Source of the DNA: Deroplatys truncata
Lineage: Eukaryota; Arthropoda; Insecta; Mantodea; Mantidae
Length of the DNA: 64,000 nucleotides
Direction of reading: 5' to 3'
NCBI GenBank assembly: GCA_030765065.1
Contig: CM060976.1
Location: 60,992,539 to 61,056,538 of the forward strand
A model generated the notes under the pieces. It was given only the letters and a program-made list of their open reading frames with translations, ran no database searches and was not told where the DNA came from. The stretch's first letter is position 1, and every line of letters begins with the position of its first letter. Positions 13,263 through 24,900 of the stretch are shown here, one piece after another. Made by a program: the position numbers and the translations under genes.

Positions 13263-13382
13263 TAAAAGAATAATAATAAACTTTAAATCAAATATTCTTT
13301 GTTTTTTTTTAATTACATCAGTGTGCAAAACATATACCTTTGTAGAAGAAACAGTAACATGCAACCTAAAATTTAATTTTAA

Positions 13383-13560
13383 AGATAGAATCAGCTGAAA
13401 AATTCAATGCCATAGTTGGAATTTGAACACTGATCTCCCGCTTTCTGTGCAGTTGTTTTAACTATTGAGCTATCATGACAACATGCCAGTAGGACATAAA
13501 TTCTCAGTTGACTTGAGTTTCTTCCCCCAGGTAAACCACCAAGTCTCTCACTTAAGAGAT
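13383..13560 (-). repeat. SINE-B copy 1
   Basis: On the minus strand it carries a tRNA-like head ('catgatagctcaatagtt'), a B-box-like 'gttcaaattcc', then 'tatggcattgaatttttcag'. The same order occurs at 59255-59365 and 49868-49980. The flank shared with 13716-13865 suggests local duplication. Confidence 0.65.
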
Positions 13561-13637
13561 AATCTCAGTGGTGACTTACAATTAGTTAGTACTTAAATTT
13601 CTGGGCACACAAATAGTTCAAACAAACTATAAGGTCA

Positions 13638-13642
<5 letters not shown>

Positions 13643-13675
<33 letters not shown>
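13643..13675 (+). repeat. (TA)n microsatellite
   Basis: A perfect TA tract between two SINE-B copies. Confidence 0.95.
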
Positions 13676-13678
<3 letters not shown>

Positions 13679-13715
13679 TTTTATTCTTTTTAAAACCAGC
13701 CTGAGGATTCTTTTA

Positions 13716-13865
13716 AAGGTAGAATTAGCTGAAAAAGTCAATGCCATAGCCAGAATTTGAACACAGATCTCCCACTTTCTGTGTTGTTGCTCTTACCATT
13801 GAACTGCCATGACAACATGTGGGTATAACATTAATTTCTCAAGTTTTTACCCAGGTAGACCACCA
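13716..13865 (-). repeat. SINE-B copy 2
   Basis: The minus strand reads 'catggcagttcaatgg', then 'gttcaaattctggctatggc', then 'attgactttttcagc', homologous to copy 1 some 330 bases away in the same orientation. Both copies share extra flank ('ggtggtctacctgg'-like). This indicates either a longer SINE or a tandem duplication that included it. Confidence 0.65.
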
Positions 13866-15015
13866 CATTAAAATGTTCACTTTAATGTTTTATTTGTTTG
13901 TTTTTGTTGTACTGGTAACCTTGGAATTGCCAGTGAAATTTTTAATAATAAATATGTATGGTCTGATTTTTCATTTCAACCAATGAAATATCATTTAAAG
14001 CACACCACATAACTTAATTCCTATTTTAGCTGTGTTAATAACAAAGCAAATACTAATGTAGCATAATTTGCAGCTTTCCCCTGATTGGCAGTGAAATAGC
14101 ATAAAATGGACTGATGTACTTATGTAAAAAATTAAAACTGTCCTGCTTTGTTGTATTTTAAAGCTAGCAGTTTTTTAGGAACCAGAATTGACTTGCACAT
14201 CACATACTATTTGTTTTTCCTCCTTCTCATATTGTAAATCACATTTCATCATTTAGGTGATATTGTTTTCTTCAAAAAATCCACTAATCAAGTAATTAGT
14301 TCTATTTTGTTCCATTCTTGGAGAATCGCCATTAACATATCTTTCTGTTTTTCACTCAATAAGTGAGGTGATCTTTTAGCAGAACTATTTCCAGCTTTAT
14401 ATCAGCCACCATTTTTCCTCTGTTTATAACATAGATAGTCCTGCATTGCTCTGATTCAGAATAAGACTTGACAGTTATGAGTGTTACATTTAGTTGAAGT
14501 CAATAACCAAAGAGCTGCAGTCATTACCTCACAGAATGTTACGACGTAACTTAGAACATCTAATGGCAGTATGGCTTGGCATTTAGGTGGTAAACTATAT
14601 TTTGGAATTATTTTAACCTCACCTCCTTAATTTGGCATTCGGAAAAATGTCAGAATTATGGATCAGGGCACATAGAACATGACTGCAGAAAAAGTGTCAC
14701 TTACTAGGGATACAATTGATCTCAAACACTCAGAAGCACACAAAAGCATACTTTGAATGTAAATAATTTATCATAAAAACTGTGATCCAAGTCTTTTTCA
14801 TGCAAAAGTTTACAACTTACCACATGATACATTTGAAAGAGCTACTCTTCAAGCCATAAGAAATAATGTCATAAAATCTCAGTTTAAAGCAATTATGATA
14901 TATGAACAACAAAGTTTTTTCTCTGATAACTGCTATGCAAAATGAGGTATATGAATTCAACGAAATAATCAAAGTAGAGTTAAACAGGAACATGTGCACT
15001 ATTAGAATCAAAATA

Positions 15016-15911
15016 GTAAAACCCTGCTTAGCCAAACTTGCTTAACTGAAACATTGGGGATGTGAGAAAGTAAGAATGAACCAATATACGAGATACTCAA
15101 ATTCTAATACACGTACTTGGTATTGTATGCAGTTAATCCTCCCTCCCTGACCCACATTCCCAAATGTATTTTACCATTACAACAAGTGTTAACTGCTTGC
15201 AAACACATTCAATGCAGAGGTGCACTGTTATTTTACTGTTGATGTTGGTCAGTGTGGCTTATTTGTGTTAAAGATGTCAGTGAAAAGAAAGCATGTTGTA
15301 ATAAGCATTGAATAGAAACTCAATGCTGACATCATACGAGGGATTTAAAGCATAAGAGGTAAAAACTACTACAAATTTTATACAAATCTTAATGGGAAAT
15401 ATTAAATTGTTATCAATACTAGAAAACTTTTTGTTTTTAGGTTGTCTTGCCTTTTGTAGAATAATGCAGTGAATTAACACCAACAGATATAATGCTTATA
15501 AAATGGTGGCGTGATAAAGGCGCTTGCAAGCTTTGTGAAAAGAAAATTCAGAAAAAAATCAATAATTTTATGAAACAGTTTTTGTAAATACTTTCATTCA
15601 TATTATGTTTATTAAACATAATTACATGCATTTGGAATACAATTATCTTCATTCTTTTGCTGCTTAAAATCATTTCCATCAATTATCCAAAAAAAATGCC
15701 TTATCCAAAACAGCTCTGCCCCCTTTAGTTTTCGGATGTTTACGGCACGTAAAAGAACCTCAAGGCTGATAAAGAGGCCTCTGAGCAAAATTATCAGTCT
15801 TTCACATCCAATATAGAATGCATTAAGGACCATAGTAGTTGAAGAGCATCCATAAATAAAACTTAATTTATTTTTCCCTTTAGTTCAGTTCAGCAAGGTT
15901 CCACTGTATAA
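15016..15911. mobile_element. Possible pogo-like non-autonomous element
   Basis: The left end 'agtaaaaccctgcttagcc' and the reversed right end 'cagtggaaccttgctgaac' are similar and resemble Tigger/pogo termini. No transposase was seen between them. A SINE-A copy (15725-15868) is inserted near the right end. Unproven. Confidence 0.4.
15725..15868 (+). repeat. SINE-A, 5'-truncated copy
   Basis: It contains the SINE-A body: 'ttacggcacgtaaaagaacc', 'gataaagaggcctctgagca' and the end 'catccataaataaaact'. The tRNA-like head is missing. Confidence 0.8.
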
Positions 15912-16546
15912 GCCTATGTTGAAATTTATTTGGCAAAAGGCAGGTTATGACATACTCATATCATTGTTTGAAAATGTAATTTGTGTGCAAAAACTGATAC
16001 TGAATGTGAAGCAGTTGCTTTAGTGAGATGTGCACATTGTTTTGTTCTACTTTGCTTACAACCACATCATTTACATCTCGCATCTACACATTAATGGCTC
16101 AGAAGAAAAAAAGGTTACTGTTCACGAATTGCAATTATTTTAAGCAACATATTTGAGATACTGTTGATTGAAAATGTTACAGTATAATCAAGACACTGAA
16201 ATATATGTTTTGCTCCTGTTATATTGATTACTATACTTTTTGCATTACAAACTTCCTCTTTGTAACTTCAATACATGATGTGCAAATGACTCTTATGGTA
16301 AGACACCACTTTCACGTGGCAGAGACTCATCTCAGTCCTTTTATGATGAAAAAATGTATATTCCAAGCATGTTTTTGTGTGCAAAAAAATTAAATTTTGT
16401 ATACTCCCTAAAGAATAATGGCCTACACGCTCATTCAATTGGGAGAAAATGTTTTCTAGACAGAGTAGATATATTATATGCATGTTTGGTTCGTTTTGTT
16501 TCTTTTTTCAACCACAACTCACTTATGAAGGATTTTCCTAAAATTT

Positions 16547-16552
16547 TTTATT
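16547..16552 (-). terminator. Possible poly(A) signal after the 17-kb ESRP exon
   Basis: AATAAA on the minus strand, about 290 nt downstream of the read-through stop at 16842. It would matter only if the exon ending at 16869 is terminal rather than spliced. Confidence 0.3.
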
Positions 16553-16868
16553 TACAGCAGTAAAAATGTTCAACCCAGATAATGGATGTGTGAACATATA
16601 CCAGTGTTTTAAATGCTATTTTTCCTATTTAGCATTGGCATCTTTTGTTATGTAAATAATGTCAATCGAAAATTAAGTTATTTGTCTCTGCATGCATTTA
16701 TTTTGCCATATACTAAGATATTTTTGCAACTGTTTTACAAGATGTTCTCAAAATGAATTTTGATTAAATGAACATGAACAGAAGAATATTCTGCATGTAC
16801 GTACAATTTTCCATCCTTTACAAAACCTTAGTACATGGCTTCTAAGAAAGAAATGATACACCCCTAAC

Positions 16869-17230
16869 CTCTGGAAAGCCACGAAAGAAGTTGAGTACAT
16901 CTGCAGTGTTTGTCGAGTACGGAAGACCTTGCATGATTACCAGCGTAGCAGCAGTTGAATGATGAGCTGGCGGTGCCGCCCCATGTTGATGTGGTGCAGG
17001 CTGGATGGCTGCAGCTGCAGGGGGTGGAATTGGCGGCAAAGCACCCCCATAGTATGATGTGGGACTCACAGGCGGCGAAGGATACGGCCAGTAGAAGATT
17101 GGAGGATATGCTGCTGTGAAGGTACGAGGTGGCGTGAGTGTGGCAGTTGGAATTAGCTGTGCAGGTCCGGCAGGACCAAATGGAGCAAAGGCTGTTGCTG
17201 GTCCGAAATGTGGAGGCAAAATTGTGCCAC
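16869..17230 (-). CDS. ESRP: ESRP 3' exon: Pro/Tyr-rich linker and start of a further RRM
   Basis: The acceptor is TTTTTCTATTGTAG. The exon is 362 nt: two bases plus 120 codons. It encodes a Pro/Ala/Gly-rich linker containing YWPYPSPPVSPTSYYG, comparable to the YPSPPGSP stretch of vertebrate ESRP. It then encodes TLVIMQGLPYSTNTADVLNF, comparable to the VRMQGLAYNTGVKEILNFF that begins the last RRM-like segment. A GTTAGG donor follows FRGFPE. If that donor is not used, the frame ends seven codons later at a TAG at 16842, and AATAAA lies about 290 nt further on (16547-16552). No final exon was recognised below 16842, so the true C-terminus is open. Confidence 0.88.
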
Positions 17231-17776
17231 CTACAATAGAAAAAGCTAAGCTTAGAACCAAAGTACAAATGGTGAATGATTAAATCATGCAGTTAGCAAT
17301 TACTTATGCACATTTGCACCTTATTGGGACTTTTACAAAATATTCAGTGTATATGATGCTGGTATGCAATGTTTACAGCACGCACTGCTGATTTAGAACT
17401 CTAGTAGTCCCTTTAAGTTACAAATGGACTTGCTGTTTTTAATGAATTAAAATTACTAGCACCAACTTTCAAAACTGTTTAATTTTATTCCTATTCATTT
17501 ATACTGAAAAGGAATCATCCAGAGGCAAATTCAGCTCAACTTTAGGCAAACTATTAACTACATGTTTAACAAATTGGTGCCAGCAATATGCATCAAACAA
17601 AATGCACCAGCAAAAGAGGTAAGGCCAAGTATAGGGAATATAAACAGTAACAAGCACAATGCAAACCTAATACAGTACAATAAGGGGAAAACAAGACTAG
17701 TTTAGATATGCTATGTACTCTCCAAGCTATTATTGTGCATCAACAACAAATCTGTTACGTATAAATCCGTAGAAAA

Positions 17777-18224
17777 AAATTCACCTAAATAACGTTGATA
17801 TTGTAATGAAAAGAAGCTAGAAACAGTGATGTGTATTGAATTTATTTAAAGGTGAGTCGGAATTGTTACACTAACATCACTTAAGTTTACTCACTTCTCC
17901 AATTATAACTTTTGCTTCTTGTGACTTGTTGGTCTTGAATTACGTTGATATTGTAATGAAAAGAAGCTAGAAACAGTGATGTGTATTGAATTTATTTAAA
18001 GGTGAGTCGGAATTGTTACACTAACATCACTTAAGTGAGTAAACTTAAGTGATGTTAGTGTAACAATTCCGACTCACCTTTAAATAAATTCAATACACAT
18101 CACTTTTTCTAGCTTTTAAGACCAACAAGTCACAAGAAGCAAAAGTTATAATTGAAGTGAGTAAACTTAAGTGATGTTAGTGTAACAATTCCGACTCACC
18201 TTTAAATAAATTCACCTAAATAAC
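17777..18224. repeat. Multi-unit palindrome between 17-bp direct repeats
   Basis: A unit of about 95 bp (17791-17886) recurs directly at 17941-18036 with a 48-bp spacer block between. From about 18037 both unit and spacer recur as reverse complements (18037-18116, spacer 18117-18160, partial unit 18161-18207). The order is A-B-A then A'-B'-A'. The whole is bounded by the identical 17-mer AAATTCACCTAAATAAC at 17777-17793 and 18208-18224. Transcribed, it could fold into one long hairpin. It may be a foldback element or an assembly artefact. Confidence 0.85.
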
Positions 18225-21148
18225 TCCACTTTCACAACTTGGTTAACTTAAAAAACTACATTTACAGTTCATTGCAGAAATTAGTGTTTAATTGGGCATT
18301 TATAGCTCAATGTTGCCTTTTTTTTCTGCAAAATCATTTATCCACTAAACCTGTAACTTAATTTAAGAAGTGAACATTTATATTCTTTCTATATCATACA
18401 AAAAAGCTCACTTTCTAAGTTGTATTATTCATATTTACAACATTAGCAATATTTGAATTATTAGTAGCTTTTAAAATGGTTACAGAGGTCGACATGATTT
18501 GGTTTCATCCTTGTTTTCCTTCACAAAGAATGTGATAAAATAACATTTTTGCTTCCTCAAGGAGTATTTCCTAACAATGCTTTGTATTTTCAAAGAAACT
18601 GCCTCAATGAGGATAGCTTTCTCCACATTATTTTATACTCCATAACTGGCTGCTGCCATTATTTCTGCAACTAGATGAGAAACCAGCGAGACTATAAGTA
18701 GAATTTGTGGCATTGAGTAAATCTATTAAACTCATGCTACTTTAAGCACATATTTACAGTTAAGAATTCCAAAACCATTTAGCTGATTTTAATTAAAGCG
18801 AGTTAAGACTAGCTCCTGAAGCTCTCAAATTAAAACAGACATGAAATGACATTGCTCTAAGAAAAACAGTCAAAAATGTTGCAACACAAGTATCTTTTAC
18901 CCAATTCACCAAGCCTTTTAACAGGAGACACCAATTACCTAAAAACATGCAGTTTCCTTTGGTATAAATTACTTAAATAAAGCAGCATAAGATGGAATTA
19001 AACCTCACTGAACAGTTTGAGTTTAACAATACAAATGATATACATATTTATACTATAAATATTAAAATTATAATCATCTATGACCAGCAGGTATCTAAAA
19101 TACATAAATCTTGTATTTGCTTACACAAATGTATTCATTCAGTTATGGTCTGAAAATGCATGTTTTGGTTGTGAACAAAGATCATTATATAAACAATTTA
19201 ATTAAAAATGCAAATAAATAACAATGATATGAAATGAATGAACTTTTTGCACTTTCAAAAGAAACAAGAAAAGTTAAAAACTTCAGATCTGTTTCTCTAT
19301 CGAGGCTTCATGAATCTTTTGGCAAAAACAAAAGATGTTATATAAGATACGCTCTGAAGAGCATTAGAGGTTCATCAAGTGTGCAGAAAATAAAGGATTT
19401 GCACCACATACATTAATAGCAATTAGGACATGGTTTAATATTCACTATACTTAACCCACCTCTGCATGCAAGACAGTCACAAATAGCATGAAATGAAACT
19501 GAATAGTGACACCAGTAACACTGGAAAACTCACAATCCATGAGGTATGTGTTTCAGTTGATAAACAAAAAACACCCTTTATGCTTGGCTGTTATAATTGA
19601 ACTCATTAACACATTTGTTTACCTTTTCATTGGAGAGATAGTGAGTTTTCTCATTAAGAACTTACTGGTGTTGCCACCCAAACCAAACATCCAAACCTTC
19701 CATCACCAGTGAATTAAAATTGGCACCCAAGAAGTCACCAACCAAATAGCATCAACCCCAATGCTTGCAGTTATTCAACCTGCTAAGGAGAAAACAATAA
19801 CAACACAAGCCACATATTATTTATTGAGCTCAATATTGACAACTTGATACCTCAGGGTGTGCAATGGCATCATGATGTGCGCAACTGAGCAAAGCAACAA
19901 CTCAGCTTAATTATTTCACTAAATATAGCCGAAAAGCACAAATTCTTGACATTGATGCTCATTATTTCAGCAATTAAATTTTTTACCAAAACCCTAATTT
20001 ATAATCTGTTCCTTTTCTGACTACAATTGCTACTATGTTTTATAACGTAAAATTAAATTTTATTGTTAGTGATTATAAGCATTAACAACAATGGTGGTAC
20101 ATCACTAAGTTTTCAATATTATTGGAAAGCAAACAGATTTCAAATGAAAAAAATTCATCACACTAAATATATAAAAGTAGCAATGTTTCTTTGGATGGGT
20201 TTGGGGAAGAGAAGCGTATGTTTAATAATATTTAGCCATTGCACACCTTATACTGTGTTCCACTAAAAAAAAAAAAATAAAGTGTAGGATCTTTTTCTGA
20301 ATGATATATGAATACCATTCTATTTATGTTGATTTTTATTTCTTTCTTTAAACAGAATTCACCTATTTTTGGGATGTCAGCAAACTTATGATCATTTAAG
20401 TAGTGGATACAAATCAAATTGACTCTGCATGCTCACGAGCTCTGGATATTTATAGCAAACATTTGTTTAATAAAATTTTACTTAACTGCTGCAAATGGAC
20501 ATATATCTTTAGTGTTGTTTACTAGTGGCCAACGCAGCAACTATCCCTGTTATGCCTAGCGAGTATGGGCTACTTGAATGTACACACGATAACAGCGCCA
20601 TCAAAACCTTTGCCATTCCTAAATGTCCCGAGTAGTACTTATTCCTTTTTGGGTAGCTCCTTTGCAATAAAAGTAATTGTTTAATGTAGAAAACCAGGAA
20701 CAAGTCTGATTTTTCATTATAAGGCTGAAAACTATAAAATTCAGTTTAAACTTCAATGCCTTGTAGCTTCCTGAAAACAGCTTAGCAGTCATAAAACGCA
20801 AAAGGTAATAACATGTATAAGTGCAAAACTTTATTGGTTATTAGTGTTACACGTTTTTCTGTGTGCTTTTTAAAGGAGGATATTTCCATGGATGTTAACT
20901 AAGGTTACTAGACATTTAGAAAATCCCAGATGTGCCCTGTTTTGTATCGTGGGGAAATTTCTGTAAACTCTTAGATGCCCTATACTCTAAGGAGCTGTGG
21001 TATTCTTGATAGGAAAAAGTATGACTCTTTTCACATGAATTTGACATCACTGACTGGAGTCAGCTATAAAGTGCACAAGAAATTATAGTGTTCTGCTATC
21101 TTCAGAATTTATAAGAATTAAACAAGATATAGACAGCACTACCCAAAA

Positions 21149-21991
21149 AGTGAATTTTCTCTTAAATGAACAGAAAAAAACCGAATGCCAAAAATTCCAA
21201 ATTTTATTGGAGCAAGGGGCATTCCAAATTGTGATATGGAAAATATTTCCACAAGGTCCCATATGGGCCAACCTCAGAATTTTAAATAGAGCCAGATACT
21301 TATTTTATATTCTGGTTTACCTCAATAAACTAAGCAACTTTTATTAAAACATTTCTTTTAAATGGATTATTGAGCTGTTATAGCATATTTTCGTTAAAGT
21401 TAGTACACTTCAACAACCCGTAGAGGAAATAAAGTATTAAATGAAAGGACAAAGGTTATTGCGGTTTCAAAGTCACCTAACTCCAAAATACAACACTGTA
21501 TATAGTAGTTTGACATGTTAATTATTTACTGTGGCTCTTCAAAATTCCATATTCTTTAAATGACCCCTGTATGTTGTTAACAGTTAAGAAAAACCTTTCG
21601 TAAAAATCTACTAAGTTCTTAGATGTTAATTGAGGCTACTCTGAGCATTTAATAAACTAATTTAAAGTAATCACCTGGGTATTTATTGACTTACTTATTG
21701 GTTTTGTACTCTTTTTTACTTCTGTATATATAACAGCTCAACAATTCATTTTAGAAAAACAAAATGTTTTAATAACAGTTGTTTGGTTTTTTTAAGGGGA
21801 ACCAGAATATAAAAAAAGTATCACTGTTCCATTTAAAATTCTGAAGTCAGCCCTTTTGCGCCCCATAAGGGACCACATGGAAATATTCTCCATATTTTAA
21901 TTTGAAAGGCTCCTTGCTCCAATTTCCAATTGCTGGAATTTTTGGCATCCCCCCCCCCTGCTCCCTATTCATTTAAGAAATATTCACCTCT
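21149..21991. repeat. Inverted repeat pair with 0.5-kb centre
   Basis: The segment 21149-21287 and the reverse complement of 21832-21991 share blocks in the same order: 'cttaaatgaa', 'atgccaaaaattcca', 'attggagcaagg', 'aatatttcca' and 'cagaattttaaat'. They are diverged. The centre has no recognised coding sequence. This could be a foldback or terminal-inverted-repeat element of about 0.84 kb. Confidence 0.6.
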
Positions 21992-24900
21992 GACGCTTTA
22001 TGTGGACAATCCTGTATAGGCAGATTCATATCTTCCAGAAAGATAGATGGAGGGTGTCCAACAATATGGCCTTGGCTGAAGCAGCAGAGTAGCATTAAGA
22101 TGGAAGTGAACAAGTGAAAAATTGTAAATAATGCAATTAAATATGAATTCAAACAAAACATTAGAAGCAATAAACTGCCAACAATTAGTCTTTCAATTGT
22201 GTTTGCTATCGTTACATCACTACAGAGGACAGATGAAAGAAACATGTTAATAATGTATAAGGTCAAAGGTATTCTTGTATAATAAAACTGTAACAAAAAT
22301 ATTAAAAGTAATTTTCAATTTTGGGTAAATAACTGTTAAACTGTATAAGAGGCTACTCTGAAGTAATATGTGTGGTGTGGTTTTCTTTTCTTTTTTCTTT
22401 TAACACACGTTAATATGAATATGCTATAATTACTTAAGAGTGTGCTATATAATAGGACCCTCAATAAAAAAAATTAAAATACCTCACTGATTATTGATTT
22501 TTGTGAAAGTAAAAGAAAAGTTAAAGTTTCATTTTTATTACATTTGTTATTTATAAAATGTTGATAGTATGAATATTTACAAATCTGTACCAATATTGCA
22601 ATCCTGTTGTTGATGTATAAACAAATAAATATTTATATTTAATCCAACAGAATCCATAGCTCTGCTGAAGTTCTAGTTTCAAATTTAAGTTGTGTAAAGC
22701 TCAGATATTTCAAAAAGGCAATTTTAGTTCTTCACAGAAATGTATTTCACCAGGCTGATTTTATATTTCAGAAATCATTACAGTTGCAAAAGTTATTAGT
22801 TGCACTTTTTCTTTATTATTTACTATATGACATCCCACATTTTGGTAAATGTCCTACATTTCAGTAAAACATTCTGGTAGCTATACTCCTAAAATAGGTC
22901 ATTTTCATGAAACATTTGAAAATATTCTCCTTAGAATCAGTTTTCAAATCTGGTATTAAAATAAAATGCTGATAAATGTAAAATGTCTTATTAAAATTCA
23001 TATGAAATTTGTGCACGATGGTGTGAGCCGGAAGTAGACTTGCTCCTCTGAAGCATCCCATACAGCATTTTTCCATGTTCTGATGATTTTGTGATTTTAA
23101 TTTTTAAATTAACAGGAAACAGGATGATGGAGGAGAAAGGTTTACCACACTGGTATAATCCGCATGCACATACCTAACTCTAAACCCAAAACCCTGGTAT
23201 CACTATCTAAAAGTAATATATAATTAGTTTGACCCAAAGCAGTGCCAGCAATTTAAGCTGCCCCTTGGTATAATATGGTAATGGCCCCTCTTCCAGTGCA
23301 AGGAAATAAAAAAAAATGTTTGAAGATTTTATTGAAATTTTAATTGTTCATTAAATTCACATTTACAATACATTCTGTTGGGAAGTTTCTATCAGCATTA
23401 ACAATTGCTTAACCCAAAAAGGATAGAACTGAAGACTGACATTATTGGTATTACGTATTTCATATCTTAGAAACCAAGATTCTCAAACCATTTACATGTC
23501 AGTTTGTCTTACGTTGGAAAATACATAAACCACCTTAAACATGCAAAACCTTGGAAATAGCCACCGGAACAACATTTTAGCTCCCAGGAAACCTGCTAGC
23601 ATTTCTAAAAAATAATTTTCAGATATCAAATTGTTTGATGAAATGTTGGATAGAACATTTACAGCAGCATTATCACCTTTTCTTCAATGCTAATGACTTA
23701 GTTATCAGTATAAAGAAGCCATTCTAGCTATTTTAAACTGTTGTTAAGGTATTCCAGTGGCTTTTTCCTTCCTTATCCATCAAAAACAATGAAAGCAAGA
23801 TGATAACTGTGAAGAACCATTTTAAAAAAATTATAAAATAAATTTCAAATTACTATATGAAATAAAAGCATAATGCTTACCACTACCCTTGTGCAAGCTT
23901 AATGTAACCAATAAATGATGTTAAATTAAACACAACACATACTTTTAACTACAAAGTTGAGAGAGTCAGCCTACCTTTACCATCCAGAAGGTGTGAGAGG
24001 GTTGCAAAGGCTCAGCATAGCAACGATTTGGAATTGTGTGTAATCTGTCCATTTGAGTCTCCTTTCTTTAGAATAATATAATACCACTTTATCTTTGCTC
24101 CTTGAGGAGGCTTTTACACCTTTTTCCTTTTTTGTGATTAAAAATAAAATGTTCAGGATAGCTTAAACAACCGCTAGCAATATGGTATTACAGAATTCCA
24201 AAGAAAGAAGGCCAGCATACCAATATCCCAACAAACAAACCTCTTAGCTGTGAACACGCCACAAAAATGGGAGTTTATTAATATATATTTCTTACTCCTT
24301 TCCACACTAATACAAATAATTATACATTTTCTTTATATATAATGTATGTCTATATGTATATTTTTTAACTCTCGCTAGAGAAAGCAGATTCTTAAATGCT
24401 TCAACTTAAAAATCTGCAACATAACTTTAGCGGTTAAAGGTCTTGCATATAATGTTAGTTCCTGTTATAACAATGAAAGATTAAGCTATTTAAAGGCAGC
24501 AATGAAACCAGTAAAAAAAAAAGAGGGTCCCACAATGAACAGAACATAGAAACATATTCTACATATAGCTACCTTCTAGCGAAAGCCAAAAAAACCATTA
24601 AAGAGAACACACACAGTTTCTATGCATGACAAATGATGATCAATGTGCTAATGAAGAAACACTGCTACATTTTATCTCCTAATTAGTGAGCTATATTAAT
24701 CTTTATGTAGAAAACAAAACCAATCAGCTGTGCAGTGCACTTACACCTTAAAGGTTCTGGGTTTACATTAATTCATATCTGTAAACTAAAACAGATCATA
24801 CTGTACAAACCTTCATTGGGAAGATGAGAAAAAACAAAAAGAAAAGGAAAAAAGTTAGTTCCTACAAGCTGCAGTTCTGCATATCATTTAACAATTACTT

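Larger units (their letters stand above)
1..16841. other. Region downstream of ESRP, mostly decayed mobile DNA
   Basis: This lies 3' of the last recognised ESRP exon and may include a final small exon that was not identified. Annotated pieces are a DDE_3 transposase remnant, repeat D with a nested mariner, repeat E, an internally deleted mariner, a pogo element, SINE-B copies, a possible pogo-like element and SINE-A. Nothing was recognised in 3570-4900, 5330-6540, 6700-8990, 10270-12250, 13880-15010 or 15920-16840 beyond AT-rich sequence. Confidence 0.6.

Noticed and set aside
16864..17268. Cys/Ser-rich open frame overlapping the ESRP 17-kb exon
   Set aside because: It is another frame of the same exon; the +0 frame matches ESRP and joins in phase.
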